Positions 12,046 through 23,509 of a DNA stretch of 64,000 bases are shown here, piece by piece. The position numbers and the translations under genes were made by a program. A model generated the notes under the pieces. It ran no database searches, was not told the DNA's origin, and saw only the letters and a program-made list of their open reading frames with translations. Source of the DNA: Cryptomeria japonica (lineage: Eukaryota; Streptophyta; Pinopsida; Cupressales; Cupressaceae); NCBI RefSeq assembly GCF_030272615.1, contig NC_081411.1, positions 154,464,971-154,528,970 of the forward strand. The letters are read 5' to 3'. Within the stretch, counting starts at the first letter, position 1; every line of letters begins with the position of its first letter.

Positions 12046-12971
12046 ATGTATAAGAGGGATGCACCTAAGCTGAATAAGTCAAGTTTCCCTACATGGCAGA
12101 AAAGGATGAAGCTACATCTATCAGGAGTTGGAAAATATGCTATATACTATTTGGAGAATGATTTTGTTGCACCGAGCACCTATCCATTAACTATGGAAGA
12201 GATAAAGGTGAAGCAAGAACATATTCAAGCAATGATTGAAATAACATCTGCATTGACCGATTCTAAGTTTAATGATCTAGAAGGCTGCAATGATGCAAAG
12301 GCAATGTGGACTAAGCTCATATCTGTATATGGAGGAGATGAACATGTTCAAAGATAAAAAGTTGATAGTCTAAGAGGACAACTTGAATCTATGAGGATGA
12401 ATGAAGGTGAGAACATAAACTAGTATAGTACAAGACTAAAGGAGATTGTAAATCAAATCAAAGGAGCAGGAGGAACTATTGAAGAAAAGGATGTGACAAG
12501 TAAGTTGTTAAGAACCCTTTTACTTGCCTATGCAATCTGAGTCTTTGCAATCAATGAATTGAGGTCTGTACCTAATATGCCAGTTTCCTTGGATGCTACT
12601 ATAGGTAAGCTACATGCATTTGAGTTAAGTAATTTGATAACAGTGGGTCATTGGTAAATAAAGTTGAATCTGCATTTAGTTCTTTTCATATGAATGAATC
12701 TAATGATTACAATGAAAGAAAGTATAAGTACTCTGAAGGAGATCACAGTGGGGCAAGTGAAAGATTTCAGAAGAACATGGAGGAGGTACACAAACTGTAT
12801 GAAGAAATCAGAAAGCAAGAAGAGTTTGAAGTACTATTGGCCAAAAGGTTATTGAGAGGCAAAGGTAAGTATAAAGGAAAACCACCTTTGAAATGTTTCA
12901 ATTGTGATAAGATTGGACATATTGCTTCTAACTATCCTGACAAAGATTTCACTGAAAAGAGAGATTACTGA
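12046..12971 (+). pseudogene. gag: Copia-B gag with zinc knuckle, broken
   Basis: ATG at 12046 opens a copia gag (LNKSSFPTWQKRMKLHLSGVG, shared in part with other copia gags). In-frame stops follow at 12355 (TAA), 12421 (TAG) and 12538 (TGA). A one-base loss near 12635 moves the rest to another frame, which carries the Lys-rich region and the nucleocapsid knuckle CFNCDKIGHIASNYP. The last zinc ligand is Tyr instead of Cys. Gag normally packages element RNA into virus-like particles. The frame then runs to a TGA at 12969 and a TAG at 12981, and continues open into pol. Confidence 0.88.
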
Positions 12972-13100
12972 GATGACAGATAGAAAGATAATCATTACAG
13001 AGGACACCGAGACTTCAGAAGAAGAAAGACATGCTTAATTGCTGATGAGGAATCTGAAGATGATAAATCTGATGAGACTGATACAGAGGAAGTTGTTTAT

Positions 13101-16100
13101 GTGGCTATCAAGGATGGATTAGATGAAGAAAGGTATGAAGAAAAAGCCCTAATAGCTCACATAAACACTAATGATTCTTGGATTATAGATAGTGGATGTT
13201 CACATCATATGACAGGAGATAAACACAAATTTGTTATGTTAGAAGATTATGATGGAGGCTATGTTAGATTTGGTAATGATGCACCATGTTCAGTAAGAGG
13301 TAAAGGATCCATAACACTTCTTGATAAAGCAGGATGCAATGATGTTTATTGGGTTGAAGGTTTGAAATATAATTTGTTGAGTGTAGCACAGCTAAACAAC
13401 ACAGGTTACCGAATAGAATTTCAGAAAGGAATTGTCAAAGTTCATGACAAGAAGGGAAAGTTAGCTGCTACCGGGACACAAACAAAAGGTAATACATTTC
13501 ACCTTGACTCAACTCACAATAAGTGTTTGCATGCAAAGATTGATAATACCTGGTTATGGCATAAAAGGTTTTGTCATGTTAATTTTGATAATCTGATCAA
13601 GATTAGCAAGAAGCATAGAGTAAGAGGTCTACCAAGTCTTGAAAAACCTGAGAATGCTATGTATCGAGGATGCCAGATGGGTAAGATGACAAGATCCAAC
13701 TTTACAAGTAAGTCTGACACTTCTAAGAGAATTTTAGATCTTGTGCACACTAATCTTTGTGGTCCTATGAAAGTTCAAAGTTATTATGGTGATAAGTATT
13801 TCATATTATTTGTGGATGACTATTCAAGGATGATGTCAGTAATGTTTTTAAAAGAAAAATTAGAAGCTTTTCAAATGTTTAAGTGGTACAAGGCTAGAAT
13901 TGAAAATGAAACAGGAAGACAACTGAAATGTCTTAGATCAGATAGAGGAGGAGAGTTCACATCTGATGAGTTCAACCTATTTTGCAATGATCATGGTATT
14001 AAAAGACAAGTCTCTGCACCGAGAACTCCACAACAGAATGGAATAGCTGAAAGAAGAAATAGATCTATTGTGGATTGTGCTAGAACATTGATGATTGAGA
14101 AGAAGGTTCCACAAACATTTTGGAGAGAAGCAATAAGCATAGCTGTTTACACCTTGAATCGAGTTCAATTGAAGAAAGGTACTTTGAAGACACCTTATGA
14201 AATCTGGTATGGCAAGAAACCCAATGTAAGTTATTTTAAGATCTTTGGAAGTAAATGCTATGTTCATAAAGATGATAGAAATGGCAAGTTTGATCAGAAA
14301 AGTGAAGAAGGAACATTTCTAGGATATTCTTCTAGAAGCAAAGCATTTAAATGTCTGATCAAATCATCTAATAAAATAGTAGAAAGTGCAAATGTGAAAA
14401 TTGATGAATTTTCAGAAAGAACTGATGAAAGGAATTCCAAAGAATTGGAAGACTATGATGAATTTGTCTATGTGCAACCGAGAAGTCCTACCGAGATAAC
14501 TGTTGAAGAAAATGAAGAAAATATCCAGTTACTGAGTGATGAAGAGGGTCATACAGAGCCTACCGAGCTTGTATTAGCCAAGTATGTCAGAAGACACCAT
14601 GCACCAAGTTAGATTATAGGAGATAAGGATGATCCAGTGATGACAAGGAACAAATTGAGACAAAACACATGTTTGATATCCGAATTTGAACTGAGAATAG
14701 TGAAAGAGGCATTTAACAGTGAAGATTGGATAAATGCTATGACTGAAGAGATTGATCAAATCAAGAAGAATGACACATGGACACTGGTCCCAAGACCGAA
14801 GGACAAAAATGTAATCAGTACAAAGTGGATCTTCAGAAACAAGCTAAATGAGAAAGGTGAGGTCATTCGGAACAAAGCAAGATTGGTTTGCAAAGGCTAT
14901 GCCCAAGAAGAAGGAATTGATTATGGTGAGACTTTTGCACGTATTGCTAGACTTAAAGGAGTTAGAACATTGTTGGCATATGCTGCTTTCAAGAACTTCA
15001 AGGTATATCAAATGGATGTCAAATCTGCATTTTTGAATGGAATATTAGAAGAAGAAGTTTTCATTGAACAACCTAAAGGATTTGTTGATGACAATAATAA
15101 AGATCAGGTATGTAAATTGAGCAAAGCTTTATATGGTCTGAAACAAGCACCTAGAGCATGGTATGAAAGATTGCACTCTTATTTGATTAAGATTGGTTTT
15201 ATAAGGACAAGTGAGAACAACAACATGTACATGAAGAATGATGAAAATGGAATACTAATCTCAGCCATATTTGTTGATGATACAATATTGTGGAAATGAC
15301 TCTTTATGCAAGAACTTTGGAAATGAAATGAGCAAAGAATTTGAGATGTCATTAATCGGTGAGATAAATCATTTTATAGGCTTACAGATATTGCAAATGA
15401 AAAATGAGATTTTCATTACTCAATCCAAATACATAAAGGAAATCTTGAAGAAATTTGGAATGGAGGATTCAAAGCCAGTAAGTACTCCCATGACTACCAA
15501 CTATAAACTATCAAAGAATGATGAATTTGCTTCTGTTGATGAGACACTCTACCGATCCATGATTGGAAAACTACAATATGTTGTTCACAGCAAGCTAGAT
15601 ATAGCACATGCAGTAGGTATTGTTGCAAGATTCTCTGCAGACCCTAAGGAAATACACATGGCAACAATCAAAAGAATTTTCAGATACTTGAAAGGCATTG
15701 AAGATTATGGCTTAGTATATCAGAAAGGAAATGATTTTGATCTAAAATTTTATACTGATGCTGATTGGGTAGGCAACATTGATGACATAAAAAGCACAAG
15801 TGGAGGAGCTTTCTTCTTAGGAGAAAGACTAGTGAGTTGGCTTAGCAAGAAACAAGGATGTGTTTCTCAGTCAACAGCTGAAGTTGAATATGTTGCAGCA
15901 GCACTGAATTGTACCAACATTGCATGGATCAAACAACTGTTGGAAGGTATAAATGAGAAAGTTACCAAGCTAGTAACTATATGCTATGACAATACTAGTG
16001 CCATTAGTATTTCAAAGAACCCTGTTATGCACTCTAAGACAAAGCACATCTCTATCAAATATCATTATCTTAGAGAAGAAGCTCAAGAGAAGAAAGCGGT

Positions 16101-16221
16101 GTTGGAATATGTCAACACAAAGGAGAAAATATCTGATATCTTCACCAAGCCACTAGCAAAAGACACTTTTGAATATCTCAGAAGTAAGTTAGGGGTCCCA
16201 CCCCTATCTTTTACTCACTGA
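13101..16221 (+). pseudogene. pol: Copia-B pol: protease, integrase, RT, RNase H, broken
   Basis: Order is protease, integrase, RT, RNase H, the defining copia order. Protease shows WIIDSGCSHHMTG. The pre-integrase zinc region has LWHKRFCHVNFDNL but YRGCQMGK, so one Cys of the pair is Tyr. In the integrase core the first catalytic Asp is Asn (LVHTNLCGPM), while RSDRGGEF and NGIAERRNR are kept. A TAG at 14610-14612 separates integrase from RT. RT has the [11 protein letters not shown] motif. At the catalytic FVDD a net loss of 2 bases near 15285 shifts frame, so RNase H (YTDADWVG, STAEVEY) runs in another frame from about 15290 to the end at 16221. The changed Asp and Cys, the stop and the frameshift show it is inactive. 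Confidence 0.93.
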
Positions 16222-16719
16222 CCAAGTTCGGTGAAAGAATCACTTCGATGACTCTATTGAATATCTTTTGGGGAGCTGATGATGGAGTGATACACATTAG
16301 AATGTTTTTCTGAAAGTGTACTGGAAATAATACTGGGATAATATAGAAAATGATATAGGGAATAGGAATTGTAAACAAATGCTCTGATTGAGACTCAATT
16401 GATACACAATAGCAGGAAATAACTTCTTATAGAAAGAAATTATGTTTTAGTTCTATTCTTTTTGGCATTGTTGTCAAAGGGGGAGAAGACCAAGAAGGAG
16501 AAGACCTACCCAGGGGGAGAAGACCAAGAAGGAGAAGATCTTCCAAAAGGGGAGAAGACCTGAGAAGACTGAGAGAAGACTACAGATTGACATAAAGACT
16601 GAAAACAGAAGAGAAGTCTGATGTATGGGGGAGAGCATTTCAGCATTTCAGAATCACAGCAATCCGAATTTTTAAAGGTCAAATCAATTGGTTTTGCCAT
16701 CAATGCCAAAGGGAGAGAT
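16222..16719 (+). other. Copia-B 3' untranslated region with two polypurine tracts
   Basis: The polypurine tract AAAGGGAGAGAT (16708-16719) abuts the 3' LTR. A second tract, AAAGGGGGAGAAG, is at 16476-16488. Between them AGGGGGAGAAGACC and AAGAAGGAGAAGACC alternate three or four times. No coding potential is seen. Confidence 0.8.
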
Positions 16720-18212
16720 TGTTGGCAATATTACAAGGATATTGAGAAGGTTGTTGATGATTATGGACATAACTGATTAAAGATGTTTTACTATCTTGAT
16801 ATTATTATTTTGTCATTGATGTCAAGAAATTGATTTTCTAATTCAGTATGATGTTGCCATATCATAAGAAATATGATATGAAGATTATAAAGAAGTCGGT
16901 AAAGACACAGGAAAGAATATGATGAATAAGGGGATAAGTTATTCAATGGGCAACTCTACTGAGTCAGACAATGATGAGATCTTGATGTTTTAGATTGTTT
17001 TAACATCATACATATGTTGCAAAATGTAAAGGTTAATACTATACTATGCTATCAAGCAAAGAACCTAGTTGGTAAACCCTAAGGAACCTAGTCGGTAAAC
17101 CCTAAGGTTATCGCAGTCGGTTAATGAAGACAAAATGTCTACCGAGTGAAGTTTAGTATTCACTGAGTTGTAACCGAGCTAAAATAGAATGCATTAAATG
17201 TTTACATGTGATATTTAATGAAAGATGCTGATGAGCTGGAGTGGATCAATGATTGACAAGCCATAAAAGAAGTTTGTTAAACGAATCTAAGGCAATGGAA
17301 AGTCGGCAAGAAGATCTACAGCTCAGATTGAACCGCATTACCCTAACACAAGTTCCAAGGTGATTGTGCAAGTTCCAAGGTAGGGTAAAATATTTTTAGA
17401 TCAAAAGATACAATGAACTTGGACAAGATTGAAGATCTGATGGCTATGATTGATCATGGGAAATGTGATCAAGGAGATTAAGTGGTTAGAAGATTGTTTA
17501 TAAATAAAGAACTGTTGATAAAAAATGCATGCGGTCAAGTGTGTGCACAGGGATGCTACATAGTGATTATCAAGCACAGAAGCTTGAAGACCTATTAGAA
17601 TAACAGAGTATTGATGCCCAACAGATAGACAAGATTAGTTCTATGTCTAGATTGTATTGAACAAATAGGAATCTACTTTAGCATTTCAGATGTGAAGTTG
17701 TAGATAGATTGTATTACTGTTATTTTGTGAAAGTGACAGGAAATATCTTAACCGAGTGGACTTAATAGTCTTATATGTAAATCCTCTAACAAGGTGACAT
17801 TCTAATTGAGTGTTTGAAATCCTTTGACAAGGTCACTTCTAACAAAGTGAAGATCCTAATAGATCTGAGGGAAATCCCTTAACCAGGTCACATCTAGCAA
17901 TGTGTTTGTAATCTTTAATAGGATTTGCTTTTAACCGAGCATACTCTAGAAGTGTATATTTCTTAGTGGGTTTGAAGTCCCAAAGTGGTTTTTCCCTATT
18001 TGGGTTTCCACGTTAAATCTGGTGTTATGAGGTTTATAATGTTCATATGCTTTTGAGTTTGCATGTTTGACAGTTTTTGATTATATGACTGATATATGTT
18101 ACCAAGGTTGAATTTGATGTTTTTTATGGATGATTAAGTTTGTATGATTCACCCCCCCCTCTCATCTTGTTGGCTATTGGTTCTGTACTTATATTAAGTA
18201 TCAGAACTATCA
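16720..18212 (+). repeat. Copia-B 3' LTR
   Basis: 1493 bp, TGTTGGCAATATTACAAGG to ACTATCA, colinear with the 5' LTR apart from the extra 21-bp segment. The target duplication CTGGG follows directly. Confidence 0.94.
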
Positions 18213-19208
18213 CTGGGTGTTTAAATATGCATATATCTCATTGTACCAAGGGGATCTGGACCCACAATTGCACATACATATTCTGTTGAGGGAGTCTCAT
18301 ATTACGGTATCATCAACTGTTCTATAATAAACTGAAACTGAGTTTTATTATTAGGCATATTTATAAGAGATGCTACTGTAGCCATGGCATCAACTGCCTT
18401 GTTTTGTATCCTTGGAATCTGTTTGAAAGTGATTTTGCTGAAATCCTCTTTGTAATCTTCTACCATTTGCTTATAAGGCAGGAGTTTGTCATCTTTTGTT
18501 TTGTAGTCATCATTAACTTGGTTTACAATCAATTGTGAGTCACCAAAGACCTGTAATTCTTTTATTCTCCACTGTACAACTTTACGAAGTCCTATGAGGA
18601 GAGCTTCATATTCGGCTATATTGTTCGTGCATGGAAAGTTTATCCTAAATGAATTAGGGATAGAATCACCCTGAGGGGTGATGAAAAGAATCCCTACTCT
18701 AGATCCATGACTTGTATATGACCCATCAAAGTACAATTTCCACATTATAGATGTCAATGTAAATATTGATTCATCTGGAAAGTCTATGAGCAATGGGTGA
18801 CTTTCTTGTAAAGGATCCTCTGCTAATTGATCTGCTATAATTTGTCCTTTGATGGCCTTTCTATCTATGTACTCTATATCAAACTCACTCAGGATCATGA
18901 CCCACTTAGCCAATCTCTCAGTCAATGTTGCTATGCTTAATAGGTACTTGAGTGGATCAAAGTGTGCGATGAGTTGCACCTTATGACTCAGCATGTAATG
19001 TCTAAGCTTTTGAGATGTGAAGATTATGACTAAGCATGCTCATTCTATAGGAGTGTAATTAAGCTCATAGCCGATCAAGGTTCTACTTATATAGTAAATA
19101 GCTCTTTCTTTTCTTTGTTCATCATGTTGTGCCAACAAAGCTCCTAGAGCTAAGTTTGTTATTGATATATATAGTAACAAAGGTTTTCCTAGAGGAGGCG
19201 GTGTTGGC
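18213..19208 (-). pseudogene. pol: Tat-1 gypsy RNase H plus second (archaeal-type) RNase H
   Basis: On the minus strand the frame first gives the gypsy RNase H end (LLLYISITNLALGALLAQ, AIYYISRTLIGYELNYTP, then LAKWVMILSEFDIEY). It then gives a second RNase H unit with LYFDGSYTSHGSRVGILF, NNIAEYEALLIGLRKVV, VFGDSQLIVNQVN and NKAVDAMATVASL. The Asp, Glu and Asp of that second domain are all visible. A tandem gypsy RNase H plus archaeal-type RNase H is the hallmark of the Tat lineage. A TAG lies within the first domain near 19038. The right end abuts the LTR at 19228; the upstream RT-RNase H linker continues at 20663. Confidence 0.88.
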
Positions 19209-20662
19209 ATATGATAATATGGGAGATTGTTGGCATATGATGAACCAATATGATAATATGATAATAATATATGTTTTCATTGATGTCAATAAGTACAGAT
19301 CGACCGATATGAAGATTGGAAGAAGTTGTTATTGATGATCAAGTTGGAAAACCGGTATGAAGAGATGTAGTGAACCGGTGTCAAGGTTTCACTAAGTGTG
19401 ACTACCAGTTGGTAGTCTCAGCTCTAGGGTTTTTGGTTTGGCAATCTAGCTTGTGCAATGCAACCAATGATATTCTATGATGAGTTAGCTAAGAAATAGG
19501 GATGAGATTGAGATGCCACATTAGTTTTGTGCACGTGAAGGATTTCCTTGAGGATCTTGCATATGAAGATCGACTGCATTAAATGTCTACCTCAGGAATG
19601 AACATTCTTCTTAGCGGTATGAGAAGAAAGTGTGATGGGTTATTGATTTTTATGTGTGGTGAAGAATGGATGATGTAGAATGAATTGTGATCCGTTTGAG
19701 ATTGTTTCATTCTATGTAATGTGTTTGGACGGTTAGGATTGGACTGCTTGTAATAGTAAACCTAAATTCTTAGGGTTTAGGGTTTATGTTATTGACCTAA
19801 TTCTTGTCTATAAGGTTGATGATGTTTGTTATTGTAAGTTATTGGCAAAAGTTGTGTGTGTATTCAAGTGATGAGATACTTTCCAAACCAGTAAGTGAAA
19901 ACTGCATAGTGTGATTGCAGAGTAGAGGAACTGAAAAGGATCTGCCTTAGCATATAGTGCTATTATCAGATCAGAGTTTTACCTGTTGTCTTCTAACCAT
20001 TTCAACAAAAGGAAAATCCCTTTGCCGGGTAGCTTTAATAGGCTTATTGTAAAACTTCTAACCAGGTGACTCAAGTTCATTGAGTTCTTTAAATCCTCTA
20101 GCAAGGTAACCTTTAACAGGGTATATAGCCATCCCTTAACCAGGTGATCTTTAACAGGATCGGTTCCTAGCAGAACCTTATTGTAAAGTCTTTAACCAGA
20201 CTAGGCTCCTAATAGAGCAAGCTTCAAAAGAGTTCAAAACAAGTTTGTGGGTATTTATCCCCATCGTGGTTTTTCTCATTTGGGTTTCCCCATGAAAAAT
20301 CTGTGTGTCATGAGTTGTGCATTTTTCATGTGATGATTAAGTATTCTTTGTTTGAGTGATTATGCATGCAGAGCTAATGGTTATGGTATTGCTGATATAC
20401 CACATGCATATGTTTATGGGTGAAGTAGTTATCAAGTATTGAATGCATCTAAAGTGTTTAGTTTTACTGGTTTATGTTGTCTGAAGTCTTACTGTGTTTA
20501 ACCAGTATTGCCATGGTTAAGTTCAGTAATGAAGACAACCGGTTAGCATTGTTTTAACTTGATAAGTTGCAAAGAAGTTTTTGTATATACTGATTTACAC
20601 CTCCCTCTCAGTACTTGATAGGGTATTTGTTGTTCATGATTATTCATCAGGAGGGACTAACA
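19202..20662 (+). repeat. Copia LTR (family C/E) inserted in Tat-1
   Basis: The body from TGTTGGCATATGATG (19228) to GGGACTAACA (20662) is colinear with the Copia-E 3' LTR. It is preceded by a short TGTTGGCATATGATAATATG plus GGGAGAT (19202-19227), so the LTR head is doubled. Tat-1 RNase H lies left and the Tat-1 RT/RNase H linker lies right, both minus strand, so it sits inside Tat-1. Likely target duplication: TTGGC (19204-19208) and TTGGT (20663-20667). It has a TTTAGGGTTTAGGG telobox near 19775 and the U5 hairpin near 20264-20292. It is either a solo LTR or the 5' LTR of Copia-E separated by later rearrangement. Confidence 0.82.
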
Positions 20663-20835
20663 TTGGTGTATTTAGAAGATAATCTTTCAGAGCTTGGAAA
20701 GGCTCTTGGCATTGTTCTATCCATTTGAAAGTAACTCCTTTCCTGAGTAAATGCTGGAATGGATGACATTTATTTGCCAGCTACGCTATGAATCTCCTTA
20801 TGGATTGCAGTCTTCCTTGTAACCCTCTTAATTTC
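20663..20835 (-). pseudogene. pol: Tat-1 RT/RNase H linker fragment
   Basis: The minus strand encodes the segment between gypsy RT and RNase H (KGVTFKWIEQCQEPFQALK, then DYLL) and the end of RT (GLQGRLQSI-like). It closely matches Tat-2 at 34622-34795. It stops abruptly at about 20835, where Copia-D RT sequence begins on the plus strand with no LTR between, so this is a rearrangement breakpoint. Confidence 0.82.
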
Positions 20836-22371
20836 TCAAATTGAACCAGCATCAGTTAATGAGGTATGTGAAGATAAACATTGGATTAAAGCTATGGAAG
20901 ATGAATTGGAACAAATTGAAAAGAATAACACATAGACATTGGTTCCCCAACCTAAAAACAAAAATGTAATTGGAACTAAATGGGTATTCAGAAATAAACT
21001 TAATGAAGATGGTAAGGTAATCAGAAAAAAGAAAGATTAGTGTGTAAGGGACATTCACAGAAAGAGGGAATTGATTACAATGAAACCTTTGCACTGATAG
21101 CTAGAATTGAGGCAGTTAGATTATTTCTAGCATTTGTAGCACACGAGAATTATAAAGTATATCATATGGATGTTAAATGTGCATTTATGAATGGTGATCT
21201 TGAAGAGGAAGTTTACATTGAACAACCTGATGGATTTTCTTTGACAAATGACAAAGATATGGTTTGTAGGTTAAGGAAAGTCTTATATGGATTGAAGCAA
21301 GCTCCTAGAGCTTGGTATGCTAGATTGGACAAATATCTTTTGAAGCTTGGTTACACTAAAGGTAATGCTGATAACAACTTATATTTCAAAGTGACTAATG
21401 ATGACATCATGGTTATTGAAGTTTTTGTTGATGACATCATTTTTGGAGGAGAATTGTGTAAAGACTTTTCTAATAAGATGCAGGAAGAATTTGAAATGTC
21501 TATGATTGGAGAGATAAAATTATTTTTAGGATTGTAGATTTCATAGACTGGTAAAGGTATATTCATATGTCAATCTAAGTACTTGAAGGAACTACTAAAG
21601 AAATTTGGTATGGAAAACTCTAAACCGGTAAGTACTCCTATGACTACAACTGATAAACTATCATTGAAGGATGAATCAACACCTATTAATTCGACAAGAT
21701 ATAAATCCATGATTGGAGGTTTACTGTATTTGACACAAACAAGACCTGATATTATGAATGCAATATGTATTGTTTTAAGATTTCAGAGTAATCCTAAGGA
21801 AAACAATGAATCAACAGTGAAAAGGATTTTCCGGTATCTACAAGGCACAACAAATCTTGGTTTATGGTATCCTAAAGATGAAAATTTTGATTTATGTGCA
21901 TACACAGATGCAAATTGGGCATGAGATGTAGATGAAAAAAAGAGCACCACCGGCGGAGCATTCTTTCTTGGTAGCAGATTGATTTCATGGTTGAGCAAGA
22001 AATAGAGTTGTACATCATTATCAACAACAAAATCAGAATATGTTGCAGCAACAACTAATTGTACTCAGGTATTATGGATTAAGCAAATGTTGAAGGACAT
22101 AAAGGTAAAATACAAAGAACCTATAATCATTTACTGTTATAATATGGCAGCAATTGATATATCAAAGAATCTGACATTTCACTCTAAAACTAAACATGTT
22201 TCTATCAAATTCAATTTTTTGAAAGAGAATGTTGAAGCAAAAGAAGTGAAATTGGTTTATGTGAATACTAAAGAGTAGATTGTAGATATCTTTACTAAGC
22301 CTTTGCCTAAGGAAACTTTTGAATATCTTAGAGAGTAGCTTGGGGTTATACCCTCACTGGTAGAGACTTAG
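20836..22371 (+). pseudogene. pol: Copia-D pol: RT and RNase H, 5'-truncated
   Basis: It begins mid-RT (EPASVNEVCEDKHWIKAM) next to Tat-1 sequence. RT motifs [31 protein letters not shown] and FVDDIIFGG are present, then RNase H with YTDANWA and a degraded TTKSEYVAA. A frameshift lies near 21030. In-frame stops after it are TAG at 21535, 21544, 22003, 22276 and 22336, TGA at 21922, and the natural end is TAG 22369-22371; an earlier TAG replaces the Trp of NNTWTL near 20935. Most TAGs stand where related copies have Gln. Gag, protease and integrase are absent. Confidence 0.9.
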
Positions 22372-22739
22372 TTAGTTGGAGATTGGCATCAGACCGACAG
22401 AAATTAACAGAGAAACATTTTTTTCCTGCTTTGATGGAGGAGAGCTACTTCTCAGGGGGAGTAGTTGGATAAGTTGGTATTTATAATTAGTTCTATGAAC
22501 TGGTTGTATATGGTTTTTTTATTACTTTGGCATTTGATGTCAAAGGGGGAGAGATATCTATGGAAAAACACATTATATTTTGGGGAGAGATTACTCAAAG
22601 GGGGAGTAATATTATGTATTTTGATTTCTGGTAAATTGATCTCTTTGGGAGATTGTTGGTTTTTGGTTTTTGGCATTTCTGCTTTGGCACTTAGATGGTT
22701 TTTCCATCTTGTGTTGCCATCAATGCCAAAGGGGGAGAT
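22372..22739 (+). other. Copia-D 3' untranslated region with polypurine tracts
   Basis: The tract AAAGGGGGAGAT at 22728-22739 abuts the LTR. Others are at 22542-22553 (AAAGGGGGAGAG) and about 22597-22606. Apparent small ORFs here lie in this untranslated region and the LTR and are not genes. Confidence 0.75.
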
Positions 22740-23509
22740 TGTTGGTATTATGGATTTGTTACATTGGTTTTGTCATTGATGTCAAAACTTATCGACACCT
22801 ATCTTTTTGGAGATCTTTGGTTATGTTCATTGGCATGTTCAGTGACTTATGCACAGTCACCGGTATCTGGTTCACTGACAGGTTATATTGTTCACTGACA
22901 CTGAGGATGATTTGTTATCATCTAGATATTACTTGGTTATGTCGAAGACATGGTTTGGACACTTGGTTTTGGTGATTTGGTTATTGGTCTAATTGAGTTT
23001 ACATATTTGCTGTTATCGGTAAATTGGTCTAGGTTATGGACCGGCAAGTGTTATCTATTCCAGATTAGCACGACACATTATGGAGATTGAAGATGCTATT
23101 TTGTGCAGTACATTATCATAGGATTTAACCATCCAATTATAGTCAGTGTGACTCCCATCTTGTGATTGAGTAGTGAGCTCTAGGCAGTTGGCCTTTCTGC
23201 ATGTGCATACCCCATTTGTACACACATACTATTTGCAGTAGTATCATCTGATTGTGGGTAAGGTTTCCCATCATGGTTTTTCCCCTTACAAGGTTTCCAT
23301 GTACAAATATCTGTGTTATGTGTTGTGGATGTTATTTGTCTTTGTGTTTCATGCATTAAACTTTACTGGTATTGTTATTAACTGTTAAAATGTCAACTGG
23401 CATTAAGTTTGGTTTACTGGTATTATGCATCAAGTTTGATTGTTATATTTGGGTTGAAATTAATAGACATCTGATTCACCCCCATCTCAATTGCCTCCGA
23501 GTCCTAACA
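22740..23509 (+). repeat. Copia-D 3' LTR
   Basis: It starts TGTTGGTATTATGG after the polypurine tract and ends CCTAACA (770 bp). The conserved U5 hairpin is at 23272-23301, here with CATGG pairing CCATG. Copia-E RT (FVDDIIFGG) starts at the very next base, which suggests Copia-D had inserted into Copia-E before the 5' side was lost. Confidence 0.82.

Larger units (their letters stand above)
10505..18217 (+). mobile_element. Copia-B, complete Ty1/copia element nested in Tat-1
   Basis: Both LTRs (10510-11981 and 16720-18212), primer-binding site, gag, pol and polypurine tract are present. Flanking bases are CTGTG (10505-10509) and CTGGG (18213-18217), a 5-bp target duplication with one change. 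The host is Tat-1: integrase lies on the left and the integrase-RNase H linker on the right, both on the minus strand. Coding regions carry stops and two frameshifts, so this copy is dead, but its two LTRs are still very similar. Confidence 0.95.

Noticed and set aside
13977-14267. Minus-strand open frames across copia pol
   Set aside because: They mirror conserved plus-strand integrase and have no motif of their own.
19765-19790. Telomere-like TTTAGGG repeats as an interstitial telomere
   Set aside because: Only about two units, and they recur at the same place in related LTRs, so they are LTR motifs.
22465-22975. Overlapping frames rich in Trp, Leu and Cys
   Set aside because: They lie in the Copia-D 3' untranslated region and LTR, and three frames overlap with no motif.
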